This document shows, piece by piece, positions 1 through 10,927 of a DNA stretch of 64,000 bases (its first letter is position 1; the number at the start of each line of letters is the position of its first letter). Source of the stretch: Simmondsia chinensis (Eukaryota; Streptophyta; Magnoliopsida; Caryophyllales; Simmondsiaceae); the NCBI GenBank assembly GCA_018398585.1, contig JAGTTD010000003.1:9122637-9186636 (forward strand), written 5' to 3'. The position numbers and the translations under genes were made by a program. Under the pieces are notes generated by a model, which saw nothing but the letters and a program-made list of their open reading frames with translations, searched no databases and had not been told where the DNA came from.

Positions 1-784
1 AAATACAAAAATATTGTACAGCTCTCGCGATCCGCAACTTCGTTGATGGGCCAACTAGCGTGCGACACGTGCCGAGCTGGGCATCTCCATAGGAAGATCC
101 GCGTGCCACAGTACTGGCCAATCAAGCCTTGACACATGGCACGCGTTATTTAAAAAAAAGGGAAGGTCTGTACTGTTTTGAAACGCAGCATTTTGAGCTG
201 CCTTTTAAACAAAACAATGCATTTTGCTTGTTGACTGCGTATCTCACATCGAATTAATTGGATTTTTTCATTTCGGTATACTCCTATAAATAGAGGTACC
301 TATTCCAGAGGTTTGGTATTCAATTCAAACAAATTATTTTAGGTTTCTGGAATTGTTTCAGAGACCCAATTGGAGAGAAAAATTTTCGTTGAAGATTTTT
401 TTCCTCAGTTTAATATTTTTTGGAGCCCACTTTCTGAACAGTTTGAGGTCATTGCGTAGAAGATCGTGGGGTCTCAATTTTCTTGGTATTCTTTATAATT
501 TGAGCAATTTCTTTCTTTCTTCTTCTAGTTTTTGCTTTTCTATTTATTTATAATATTCATTATTATGCCTGTTTAAGTTTATATATTGTTATAAATGTAT
601 TAGAGTAAAAAGCTTGTAGATCTAAATTTATTTAAATTATGAATTTAAGTCAATAGATTTAAAATTAGGAATTTTAAATCGTCTAATTTTAAATCGTCCA
701 TGGGTTTAGAGTTATGAATTCTAAACCTATTCCGCTGCGTTAACTTTATAAAACTAAGGAGAATGTTTGAAATTCGTCCCAACA
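1..784 (+). repeat. Copia LTR, 3' part (copy A)
   Basis: This is the 3' portion of a long copia LTR; its start lies outside the window. It is the inverted, diverged counterpart of the LTR at 38646-40609. Shared landmarks in order are the TATA box TATAAATAG near 285-294, a GGAGCCCAC block near 422, a 25-nt palindrome at 656-680, and the terminal CCCAACA ending at 784. A primer-binding site follows directly, so this is an LTR end joined to internal sequence and not a solo LTR. A 66-codon ORF at 353-553 lies in the R/U5 part and is not considered a gene. Confidence 0.8.
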
Positions 785-1005
785 ACCGGTATTAGGGCAA
801 AGGGTTTATAGAGATAAATCTATTCTCGGGAACTCTTGCACGTGAGGTGTCACGAAGAGTGACTCTCCGACCGGGGGCTTAAGTAGAGAGAAGAGTTTTC
901 TATACTAAGTGCTCCAATAGGTGCCTATTGTTATGACCATAGTTGAGAACTATGAACCCAATAATCAGCACCCCAGTTTATTTTTCCAATAAAATTCATA
1001 TTTTT
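785..1005 (+). other. Copia primer-binding site and leader (copy A)
   Basis: Just after the LTR end, GGTATTAGGGCAAAG (about 788-802) resembles the initiator-Met primer-binding site TGGTATCAGAGC with substitutions. The leader that follows matches, inverted, the sequence next to the LTR at 38646 down to about 38425, including the CACGTGAGGTGTCACGAAG block and the end CCCAATAATC. Homology seems to run on to about 1000. No gag follows here, so the internal region is lost or unrecognisable. Confidence 0.65.
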
Positions 1006-1849
1006 TCCCAAGATAAACATCATCCCAATTTCTAGGGCCAAAAGGCCCCTCTTTGGCCATTTCCAGCCCCTTTTAGTCCTTTTATTATTTAATCTCTCTT
1101 CTAGGTTTTGTTCTCTATTTTGAATGGTGTATTGTGTGGAGCACGTGGATGGAAATGCCATTGAATGGTTGATGTATATTTCGAGTCAGTTTTAATTTCA
1201 CATATGATGTTTAAGATGCTATTATTGTTGGTAATCCAACAATGGCAGGGTATGGGTGTCGGTCAAGCCCCTTTTCTAGTTCAAACTAACGTGTGGCATC
1301 GTAACTCTATGTTGCCCTTGGCTGTATGTCATACCTCCTTCCATGTTGGGTCATCTCATGCCAGTGACTTCTATATGGCCTACGTCATGAAGGCATATAG
1401 TCAAGATTAATTTAAAGTGGGGTTGTGGGGTACTGATGCTGTGGAGTGGGTTTTACGACCGAGTCTAGGATTTGTTGGGGGTTTGAATTTGTGTGCTTTG
1501 GTGATTGCACCAAGAGGTAGGTGGAGGATGATGTTCTGGTTGGTGTTTTAGTTGTGTCTAGTATGAATGATAACAATGCTACAGTAAGGTTTGGTTGATA
1601 ACCTTTTTAGGGGGAGTTGACTTTCTATCTTTTTGATAATTAACAAGAGGGAAAAGAACTCGAAATGGTACAAAAGTCCATCAAAAGAGCAAAAATCAAG
1701 GAAAAAGAACCTAAAGCTGTCCTTAGGAACCTAAGTTTGCACCAAGATCAAACATTAAGCATCGTAAGCTTTGAACATGGTCAATAACATGTTTTATTTC
1801 TATGAATGCTGATATGCGTCCTATATCTAGGAGTTGTTTGTCTAAATAG
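1006..1849. other. Unassigned AT-rich interval
   Basis: I see no recognisable gene or repeat end. The longest plus-strand ORF (1165-1410, 81 codons) has no motif I know and has no clear coding signature. It may be decayed transposon sequence between copy A and the LINE fragment. Confidence 0.4.
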
Positions 1850-4010
1850 TATGTGCAAATCCTCCATGAAATGGTGAATGTATATTCTTGTGGAGCCAAC
1901 TATTACTTAAAATGAAGAAGTCGCTTTTAGATTGATAGTATTGATGATGCGTGTCTGGGAAGGGGTTGCATGATGAAAACTAAGTGTCTTCTAGGTGTCC
2001 TAAATAGCATGGATCAAAGCAAAATAGGGTATAAGCCATGCCTTCCAGGTCGAGCCTATTAAAAAGGGGAGATTTCATTGGTGAAATAGGTTCTAAGAGT
2101 ATTTGGACAAGTGAAGGTGGCCCCCTGCCATCTGAGAATGGAAATCGAAAGTTTCCATAATGTCTTGCAAGTAAGAAAACAGTGCTTGCAGGATTCACTA
2201 CTGGCTTTGCAAAAGGATTAAAGAGTCAGGTTAGTATCAAGAAGCCCAATTCTCCCTACTCTCTCTTTTGCTTTTAGTTTCTCTATAAGGGTCAATCATT
2301 CCATGAGCTCAATTTTAGAAGGAATGACACTACACCAAAATCCTCTTACATGTTCTGTAGTTGGCTTATTAGAGGCCAAAATTGCAACCCTATAAAAGGA
2401 ATTAACTAAGATGACACCTTTGAATTCATCTTTCCATGCTAAGACATCCCTGACAATAGGGGATATAGAAGCCTGTTCAAGGTCATAGGTTAGTTGTGCC
2501 TGGAGTTGAACCTCCAATACATAAATTAGGGCACCATCTAAGGTTCTAATGCCAAGCATGCCAAAAACCATGTGCTCCATGGTAGAGCATTGTTATGTGG
2601 AAATAAAAAAGAGTTTTGGGTGATTGTCCTTTAGGAAATAGTTACTAGCCATCTATGTGACAAAATTAAAAAGAGCTTTATCATCGCACCCTACTCGAAT
2701 TCGCAATCCCATGTTTTAGATAGAGTTTGTTGGGTTATAGGTGGCTGGAAACTGAATAAATATCTTGCCAGTCCTTTTTTCGGAACTAGGGATCACAATA
2801 AGGATGGGCAATGGGTAGGCGTATATTTGGCTTGAATTACTTTTTTCTAAAGAGGGGAATCCTCCCCATTGTAGCGCCACCACCTCTTAAAGAGGAGTGA
2901 AAATCTTCTTATGGAAGATTATGAATGCCTAAATCACTCAAGTCCCTAGATAGTTTTCAATGTGCTCCACTTAACTAGCGTACGTTTCCTACACTCAGAG
3001 GACTCTCACCAAAAAAAATCTAATTCTAGCCGGACAATTTCACTAGCTACCTTTGAAGGCAATTTAAAAATGGAAATGCAGTATAGTGGAAGAGTGGAAA
3101 GCCCAGACATAATGAGAATCAGGCAACCTCCAGGTGATAAGATGTTCCATTTCCAACAGGCTAATTTCGACTAAATGTTATCAAAGCCTAGTTTTCAAGT
3201 GGTGATAGCTATGGAGTCCACACCTAGTGGGATACCAAGCTAATTTACTTGAAGTTGTTGAGTTTTGCAGTCAAATGCTGTTGCCATTTGGGAAGACTAA
3301 GTGCTTTCGACCCTTAATTCGACCATGACGCTTTTTTCGAAACTGATTTTTAATCCTAATAGCTATTGGAATCCTCATTTGGTGTTTAAGGTCCTTCTTC
3401 CTCAGTTTTGCAAAAGATAAGGAGGTCTTGTGAACATTGAATATGTTTGAGGTTAATAGCTGGTGAACCTTGAGGTTAATCCATTGTTGAAGAGTGAAGA
3501 GGGTCTCCATGTCTGATTCCACTATGCATTTTGAAGGATTTCGTTAGTGAGCCATTTACTGAGATGGAGATAGAGTATATGTGAAAACACAATTGTTAAT
3601 CAACTGCTACCATTTGATACCAAAGCCCATTTGGAGAAGGCATTAGTCGTGGAAGTCTCAATTTACGGAGTCAAAGGCTTTGTGGAGGTAAATTTTGAAC
3701 AACACCACTTTTTGTTGCTTTCCTTGATTAAACCGACGTTTTTTTTGTTGGTGATAAGGGCTCCATCAAGAATTTGCCTTCCTTGTGTGAATGTCATCTA
3801 CGATTCACATATATGGGAGGGGATAACCCAACTAAGTTTATTGGAAAGGGTTTTAGAAAGGAGTTTTTTAAGGACAATCAACATGGTTGATGGGCCTGAA
3901 GCCCTTAAGCTTAGTTACAGGGGAGATGTCAGAGATCAAGGTTACCGGGGTGTTGTTTGTGAATGTTCGAATTAACCTTATTGGGAGTTAACTTGGTTGT
4001 GGCATTAAGG
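1850..4010 (-). pseudogene. Decayed L1-type LINE ORF2 (RT to zinc-binding domain)
   Basis: Read on the minus strand and across frames, this resembles the plant LINE reverse transcriptase. A KGFRPI-type block and a QILDGALITNKK-type block (about 3950-3740) are followed by the palm segment KAFDSVN, the MGFGIKW and SLTKSFKMHSGIRHGDPL motifs (about 3680-3500), then LGIPLG near 3230. The thumb and connection segment (SPGGCL, PLYCISIFKLPSKVA, RWWRYNGEDSPL) lies at about 3150-2840. The part at 2580-2296 reads like the spacer before the RT zinc-binding domain (AWKDEF then WCSVIPSKIEL), and Cys residues at about 2230-2150 fit zf-RVT. Many stops and frameshifts make it dead. The G1 retrotransposon begins 60 bases upstream in LINE coordinates, so G1 may have inserted here. 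Confidence 0.8.
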
Positions 4011-4069
4011 AGACAACAAATTTAGAACTTTGAGCATGGTAAAAGGTTGAGTATATTTGGTGTTGCTCG

Positions 4070-5400
4070 TGTTGGCTCTTCTTGTTTGCTTAGTGCTTGT
4101 GTATGGTCATCATAAATACAAATCAAACAAACATATAAAAGAAGGACTTGCAGTGATGAGGGAGCGAGCTTGATTTCTGTATTGCATGTTTTTGACCTCA
4201 ACCAATCACCTTCTCAAAAGGGATGTTGCTTTTGGTGAATCCGACTTTAGTTTTCAACTAGTTGTGGATTCTACTCAAGCTCCAATTAAGGAGATTTTTT
4301 CGTATTTTTAGGGATTTTTTATGTAAGTATGAAAGAATATTAAAGGGGTATGAGCCTAACTCAAGTGGCAATTACAGTGATGGAGCAAAGCCCACGGGCA
4401 CCTTTCCTCGTGCACATTAAAATTAGGAACTAAGGTGGAGAAAAACTCCAAAGTTCAACAGTCCACTTACAAGCCCGAGCTAATCAGATTTTAGGCTAAG
4501 CACCCTTGACCTGTAATAACTCAAATGAGTTTGTATTTGACAAGATTTAGATGGAGCAAACCGTATCTGGGTTACTAGATGAGGACCAATGTTGTCGAAG
4601 TCAAGCCCTGGCCGTCAAAGCCCTTACACAGCAATGCAAACCTAAGTTCACCTAACTTATCAAGCAGTAACACCAATATTAAGACCAATGCAATTGAGGT
4701 TAAGCCTTAGCCATCTACGCCTTAAGCCGACACCTCAATTCTCAACTCGTCAATTCTAGGAACAAATTAAAACAAAAAGTTCATACATGGAACCCAAAGA
4801 ACTGTATTACTTGGAAGAAAGCAAGCATAGTGAAGATCTACATTGCGCTACCCTATTCTAAGGTAAGCTAAGTTATGCTACTCCTAGGTAAAAAGCACAA
4901 GTCCACTTTAAAGAAAGATGAAGAAGTTTTTTATGGTGGTGCTTAATACTTTACAACTACAATAGTATCACTTATTTATGGAAAACAGAAATAACTATTG
5001 CATCCTATTTTTTCGGCTTTTCCTTCCCATGTTTGCCTCAAAGCTCCTTTGGCGCGATGGGTATTGAACATGCCCAAGATTTGTGTACTCGAGCATCTAG
5101 CCCCATGTCCGCATAACTCATTGAATTTCCTTGTAGATGCCCCACATTCTTTTGGATAGGCTTGAGGCCCTCATATCTGAAATTATGCCTCAAGTAACTA
5201 TCTCGAGCTTTAGAACAACCATCTCGACTAGCTGATACCCTATAAGGTGGTTTTAACTCCTCAGGCAACTCGGCTCGAGACACCTCTGTCTTAACATCTA
5301 AAGGGCTAGCATTCCTTGAGGATGGCCTCACGTGATAAGAACATGATGTTTTACTTAAAAATGGCATCTTCCGAACACCGTCAAGTTTAGGGTATAAATA
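4070..5400 (-). repeat. G1 3' LTR
   Basis: It matches the split 5' LTR (17905-18272 plus 27434-27991) over its length: the TTTGCTTAG and TAAATACAAATCAA blocks near the low end, the TTACTAGAT..GGACCAAT block, the AAAGTTCATAC block, the ACTCCTAGGTAAAAAGCACAAG block near 4885, and the TTCCTTCCCATGTTTGCCTC block near 5025. A minus-strand TATA (TCCATAAATAAG, complement near 4973-4984) separates a short U3 from a long R/U5. About 430 extra bases at 4130-4560 are absent from the 5' LTR. The U3 part contains a 109-codon shadow ORF (5038-5367) that is not a gene. Confidence 0.8.
4130..4560. repeat. Insertion within G1 3' LTR, with 11-bp direct repeats
   Basis: These bases interrupt the alignment of the two G1 LTRs between the CAAATCAA block and the GTATC..GTTACTAGAT block. 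Inside, GATGGAGCAAA occurs at 4379-4389 and again at 4550-4560, bounding about 160 bases. That spacing and repeat length would fit a short retroposon with a target-site duplication, but I do not recognise the inserted sequence and see no clear A/B boxes or tail. Confidence 0.45.
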
Positions 5401-5601
5401 AATGCCTGCTTTTTAGCCCGTTCGTAATTTTAAACTTCCAACGGGTGAAAATTTGCTTGATTTGACCTCCATTAGGTCACCCCATGAAGGACCACTTCTC
5501 CTTCTATTTCAGTAAGAATTTCATCTCCTTTATAGAAGATAGGGGTAAGTGGAAGATTGGTGTTTTAGCAACTTGGCGCAGAAGTCTCTCCAAGATTCTA
5601 G

Positions 5602-6291
5602 AGGTTAGGGGAATTAGCTCATCTTCCCATCTTCCCTTTAGCTAAGCAAGTTAAACATCAAAAAGCTCTTTCCCTAGATAAGGCCTTGAAAGAAGACCCT
5701 AAGGTGGCACCTGCTATTGCCAAAGAGCTTGAGGCATTGAAAAGGGTACTTTTCAGTATTACCCAAGAGTTTCCTACACTCCTTCAATAGAAGCAGCAGT
5801 GTTAGGCTTCCATCAGGGATCTAGGATGCGCGGCTGGCCTAGGAGATGTACAGCTTGTTCTCGTTGAACTTCAAGTAGCCAAAAATGTTCAGAATCAACA
5901 AGCCCAAGACATCAAGGGCCTAGAAGATGAGATCCATCGCTTGGAATAGAAATTCAGCCAGCTTAGGGATCAGCTCACATCTCTCAGGCAGCAGCACACC
6001 TCTTTGGGCTTAAAAGTTAGAAAGCTTGAACAAGCAGCAACAAAGGCTTGGAGAACTCAGCAAGCCCTTTAAGAAGAAGCCATCTCCATGGACCATTGGT
6101 TGAAAGAGGCTACCAAACAGTTATCATTAATAGAGGGGTCTTTAGTTAGGACTAGGAGTAAACTTTTTCAAGATTGTGTAGAAGTTTTAGGTCGTACAAG
6201 CGACTTATTTGTATTGTTTTGTGCTTGCCTTGTACTTCCTTTAAAATCATTAATGAAATATGCGTTTTGTTTAACACGTCTCTTAGTTTGA
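5602..6291 (+). pseudogene. Antisense coiled-coil ORF of the Tat element
   Basis: One plus-strand frame stays readable for about 230 codons, opposite in sense to the element's gag-pol and lying between integrase and the 3' LTR. It is broken by four stops (5788, 5803, 5947, 6070; three are TAG where CAG would fit). The product is rich in Gln, Leu, Glu and Lys with heptad-like spacing: LAKELEALKRVL-like stretches, DEIHRLE, FSQLRDQLTSLRQQ and VRKLEQAATKAW. This predicts a coiled coil. The last 40 residues are hydrophobic. Tat-lineage elements such as Retand carry an antisense ORF at this place, sometimes with a plant mobile domain. Only the C-terminal coiled-coil part is visible here. Its function is unknown. 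Confidence 0.6.
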
Positions 6292-6559
6292 TAGTTCCTC
6301 TTACAAGCTTAATACTTCAACTATTTAAGAATCATTAAGTTGATTCTCAAGACATGGATACTAAAAATGGGTCCATAACTCATGAAATCTAAATTTAAGA
6401 ACTTCCTTGTTAGAATCCCAAATTGAAAGCACAATTTTTTTAAGAATCCTTCCATTAATGGCCATGGGGTGAGTTCTTCCATCCAGATCTTGAAGTAAGT
6501 AACCATTTCATTCAAACATTTCTATGGCCCTGAATCAATCGTCCTAATTTAGGGACCAT

Positions 6560-7450
6560 TTCTCAATGACATGGTCTTTCTGGCCAATGGACAATACTAG
6601 TTTCTATACTAAGTCCCCTAAGTCAAAGGACCTTGACTTGACCTTTTTGTTGTAGGTTTTGGCCACTCTCTTCTTTTCATTCTCTAGCTTATGAAGAGTG
6701 TCAAGCCTAACTTCATCTAAATTAATTAATTTTGTCCATCATAGCTTGCCATATTCAAGTTTTAAAACCTCCCTTAATGAGCTAACCAAATAGATTGAAC
6801 CGTAACTTCTATTGGAAGTACAATGTCATAGCCATATGTTAAATGGAAGGTAGTTGTCCTAGTTGAATCATGTTTGAATGTCCTATAGACTCAAAGAGCA
6901 CCAAGTAGCAGTTCATAACACTTTGTGTGATTGTCCTCAATTATTTTCTAAATGTTGGCCTTTAGAATTTTGTTAATAGACTCAGCATGGCCATTTGCTT
7001 TTGCATAATAAGGGGTTGAGTTTAAGATCTCACTATTGAAACTCTTGGTAAATTCCTTAATCTCAGCCCGATTAAAAACTTTTGCTTGGTCCACAAGTTA
7101 CAATCTCTAGGATTTCAAACCTACAAAGGAAATATTCTTTAATAAAATCCATCACATCCTACCAAATGATAATCCTAAGGGGTTTAGCCTCAACCCATTT
7201 TGTAATATAATCTATAGCCATAAGAATGTATGAATGCTTCTTGCTAGAAGGAGGACTGATCTCCACTACAAGGTCTATTGTCCATCCTTGAAAAGGCCAT
7301 GGTTTAACAATAACATGCATCTCAGCAGCAGGAACTCTTGGTACATGTCCATGCTTGTGGCACGCTCTTCACCCTTTGGCATATTTGATAAAGTCATCCA
7401 TCATTGATGGCGCATAATAACCATAAGGTTTGATGAGCCAGTGCCCCTAT
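6560..7450 (-). pseudogene. G1 integrase
   Basis: Minus-strand frames read as a retroviral-type integrase. A degenerate HHCC zinc finger (AKGC..ACHKHGH, about 7400-7345) leads into VPAAEMHVIVKPWPFQGWTI-like sequence holding the first catalytic Asp (about 7280). The second catalytic site lies in TDQAKVFNRAEI (about 7095-7060). The third lies in TPYYAKANGHAES near 6990-6970, where the Glu is preceded by HA and not the usual VE. The GTTTFHLTYG..VLPIEV block follows at about 6850-6810. Several frameshifts and stops make it nonfunctional. A downstream 64-codon ORF (6515-6321) continues the C-terminal part. Confidence 0.75.
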
Positions 7451-7929
7451 TACCAATAAAATGGGATCCAAATGGGCTCCAACCATCACTTGCATTGATT
7501 CGTCTAAGTTTAGACACTTGAGAAGCACTCCACTAGCGTTCATTTTATATAGCTCTTCTAATTCATCATCTAGATGGTATTTATGAGCTCTCATTTTCAT
7601 TTTTCTGTCTTTGACATAGTCATAAGGGTTCCTAAAATAATCCATCAAGGGCCTCCTCCAATCCTCACACTAAGTTATGACAGGATACTGTGTTTCAAAG
7701 CAAACCAAGTGTTCACTTGTAATTACCTTACTTCCAGAGCTAAATTACTCTATGATCTTGAGGTCATGCTCTAAAACCTTGGTCTTGATGACCAGAGTCT
7801 CTTTACACCATGTCCGGGGTAATTTTTACGCTAAGGCTAATTGGGCCAAATCGTTATTCTATTCACGAGGTATATGTTCAAATTGAACACCAGCGAACTT
7901 GCTCAGCAATTCTTGCACTATTGAGATAT

Positions 7930-8215
7930 ACTTATTCGAGGTGTCACTTAAACGCAAAAATTCTCCTTTTTACTTGGCAAATCACCAACTGTGAATACCT
8001 CGTCACTACTGTGTTAGGGACTCGCATCTCTAGGAGAGTTTGCAGGCTAATAATTAACGCCTCATACTTAGCTATATTGTTAGAACACTTGCCTACCAAG
8101 GTGACAACAAGCTTGGTGATCAGTAGAGGATTAACTAACAATACTTACTCCGACACATGATTTGGTCCCTGAGCCATTGAAATATAGTTTCCAAGTGACT
8201 ATTTCAATCACTAAG
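7930..8215 (-). pseudogene. G1 second (archaeal-type) RNase H
   Basis: After the RT-linked RNase H and before integrase comes a second RNase H-like segment. The start WKLYFNGSGT (about 8200) keeps the shape of the first catalytic-site motif LYFDGS, but with Asn for the key Asp. The next motif NNIAKYEALIISLQ (about 8085-8045) matches NN.AEYEALI.GL with Lys for the catalytic Glu. The third site SQLVICQVK (about 7995) matches DSQLVI..V, with the Asp changed by TATTCA. This extra domain is the diagnostic feature of the Tat clade. Three altered acidic positions mean it is inactive. Confidence 0.7.
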
Positions 8216-8269
8216 AGCTCATCTGGCTCATAGCCCATGTCAATTTGAATATTTGGATGGTAAGCTTAG

Positions 8270-8773
8270 AAATTTGCTAGAACTTGACCCTTTACTGACT
8301 TTTGTGAGTCATAGATTAATTTAAACTGAAGCAGAGCAATACTCCACTTGTTTAATCTTCCTCTCATTTAGGGTCTATCCAACATATACTTAAGGACATC
8401 TGCTTCAGCAACCATGTATAGGTAAATGCTAAGAACTAATGTCTTACCTTTACAAATGCATAATACAAAAATAGACACAATTTCTCATTGGAAGAGTATA
8501 TTATTTTATAGTCATTTAAACAACGCCTGAGGTAGAACACAGCCTATCCATATCCCTGCTCAATGTCTTGTACAAGCAAACAACCAATTGATTCATCAAA
8601 AGTAGAGACATAAATCGTCATTAGTTTGCCGTAATTAGGTGGGATCAACACTAGTGGCCTGATCAAGTAATCCTTAATCGCCTCAAAATTTGCTTGGTGT
8701 GCCTTCTCCCACATGAAATCCTTTTCATACTTGAGCCCCTCAGTAGTAGAAAGAAGACTTTAGTCTTTTCTGG
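8270..8773 (-). pseudogene. G1 RT connection and RNase H
   Basis: The segment continues the RT after the copia LTR insertion: KTKVF, then FEAIKDYLIRPLVLIPP (about 8700-8645), then the RNase H-like LMTIYVSTFDESIGCLLVQ, and YSSNEKLCLF, ending with KWSIALLQFKLIY and KGQVLANF at about 8345-8275. The order is that of a normal gypsy RT thumb and connection followed by RNase H. In-frame stops occur (for example after EQGYG). It joins in sense and frame context to the RT half at 12350-13214, showing that the two parts were contiguous before copy B inserted. Confidence 0.78.
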
Positions 8774-10003
8774 TGTTAGAATTGGTGTCATAAAAAACCC
8801 AATTATTGTATTTAAACATTAATTAAATAAAATTATTTTACTTATTTATTATCTAATTATCTTTTATGAGCCAAATATACGTATGGTTGTTTTCAAATAT
8901 GTTCCTTAAGATAGACGTAATCCAAGATGACATGTCAAGTTTGGTTTAAGTGGTCGATAAGGTTGAGCCACTGATAAACTTAAATTAAAATAGTGACATT
9001 TTGTCAAACTATTTGTTTGTAGTCGATGATAAGTTTAGATAACATGTTCGATAAGACTATAATATGATACTTTAGATGACTTGTGATAGTCATTCGGATT
9101 GGGATCCAAAAGTGTTATATTGGTGTTGTCTATATGATTGAAATACTAAGTAGGACCACCTGAATGTTTTCTCCTTAACTACTATCAGAAATAATTAATT
9201 CCGCCTGAATTATTTGTTTCTTAACTACTATTAGAAATAATTAATTATGTAATACAATCACTTTAAATCTAGAAAATAATATAAACTCGTGCATTGATTG
9301 TTCATTGTTCTAATGTACTAAAAAGATTAGTCACAACACGTGACTTAATGCTTATGTGCGTTGAGTAATGGCATAAAGTGAAGCGGGAACCAATATTTTT
9401 CTAGGAATCTATAGTCTCTTATGAGATAAAGATGTCCCTTTAGTTGATTTACAAATTTTCAAATAAATTGACGTTTGACATTTGTAATTAGTATAGAAGT
9501 TATTATTTGTATTAATGAATTGTTCGAGAAGGGTGAGTCAGGAACTACAGTGAAAGATGTAAGAAAAATAGTGAAAATAGTCAAAGTTAATTTTTTTATC
9601 ATTGACATGTAATAGAGGAGTTGATTGTCACAACAAAAGTTATTTAGAAATTATTGTATAATGATGTTTAGTTTTAGAATGTAGTAATATTTATTTAGTG
9701 GAATTAAATATTACTAAATGGTAATCAATAAAGTGTTGATAATTAGATATGACACATTTAGAGCTAGAATTAAATTGTTCTCAAGGTCCCTTTGCAAGCC
9801 TCTAGAAGTACACCGGTTGAAAATTTTTAAAATAAGTTCATAAGATGAATTATTTGTTCATGTGATGAATAAATTTATTTTGCTCGATAAAATTCATTAG
9901 ATGAATTAATTATTCCTAATACAAATACATTTATTTAGCTAAATTATATATTTATAAGATAAATTCATACATATGAGAATTTGAAAACAAAAGGGGAAAA
10001 TAC

Positions 10004-10578
10004 AATAACAACAACAACAATCCCAGCGCCTTAAGGGTCCCCGCAAAAATGGGGTCTGGGAGGTTAGATGTACGCAGCCTTCCCTCTTCGGGCTGTCAAC
10101 CTGAAGAGAGGTTGTTTCCGAGTACCCCCAACCTGAGAGGTATGTCTTTATCGCATCATGGTGACCTGTGAGCAATAGGGCATGAAAGCAAAAGAGTAAG
10201 CCATAGCATAAAAACGCCCTAGAGGAGACTACGAGGAAAAACCTTCCCTTCAAGCCAGCAAGTATAAGTAAATAGGCCAAATAAACAAATAAGCAAATAG
10301 GCCGATAGTAGACAGATAGCCGTGTCGGTAGATAGGTGCAGCCTAATAAGTCTATACGTCTATGAGCACATAAATAGCAGAATAAGTAGCGGTGTGAGGC
10401 CGCAACCTCTGTTGCCCCTATGCAAGTCCTCCCTCGAGCTCTAGCTCTATCCAAGACCATCTTTTTCCGTGGGTTTAGGTGGGTGAGGTCCTGCCATACG
10501 ACTGCAATCGCCCCTTCTTTGGCCTGTTTCATCCTCTTCTTCCTAGTATGGTACGATGCTGATTGCAATACATGACAA
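10004..10578 (-). mobile_element. Retroposon with Au-SINE-like 3' tail and 15-bp target duplication
   Basis: AAAAGGGGAAAATAC stands at 9989-10003 and again at 10579-10593, a perfect 15-bp target duplication. The inserted 575 bases end, on the minus strand, in a GTT-repeat tail (10004-10020 complement). Before the tail lie GGAAACAACCTCT (about 10117), GGCTGCGTACATCTAACC and CAGACCCCATTTTTGCGGGG, which I recognise as the Au-SINE 3' region. The element is longer than a usual 180-bp Au SINE. Its first 400 bases carry a second block (GACCTCACCCACCTAAACCC, about 10487 down) of unknown origin. A 209-codon ORF covers it by chance. Confidence 0.75.
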
Positions 10579-10927
10579 AAAAGGGGAAAATACGATTCGT
10601 ATTATAACAATGATGGAGAAAAGTGAGCGCGTGTGTCCTATCGCGTCCGGGTCAGGCATCTGGGACAAATGCATTCAACCACTCACGGTGTGACACGTGT
10701 CGTGCCAGGAAAGGCGGAATGCGGACCATCACCTATCCTAGTCAAACTGTGCACACAAATCAAGAGGTGACAAGAGGACAGCCATGTCACACATCAAAGC
10801 AGCTGGGGTTAATTAGATACGCCGTCATTCTTCATTGGGTTTTTTAATGCGTTTTTTTTAGGATTTTAGATGTACCCCACGTTGATGTTTTTTTGGGCTT
10901 TCATCACCAATTATCCTATTATAAATA

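Noticed and set aside
1165..1410. 81-codon ORF as a small gene
   Set aside because: No motif, no conserved context, surrounded by decayed repeats.
9939..10568. 209-codon minus-strand ORF
   Set aside because: It coincides with the retroposon at 10004-10578 and continues into LTR sequence; the Cys/Tyr-rich peptide has no domain and is explained by lack of stops in the repeat.
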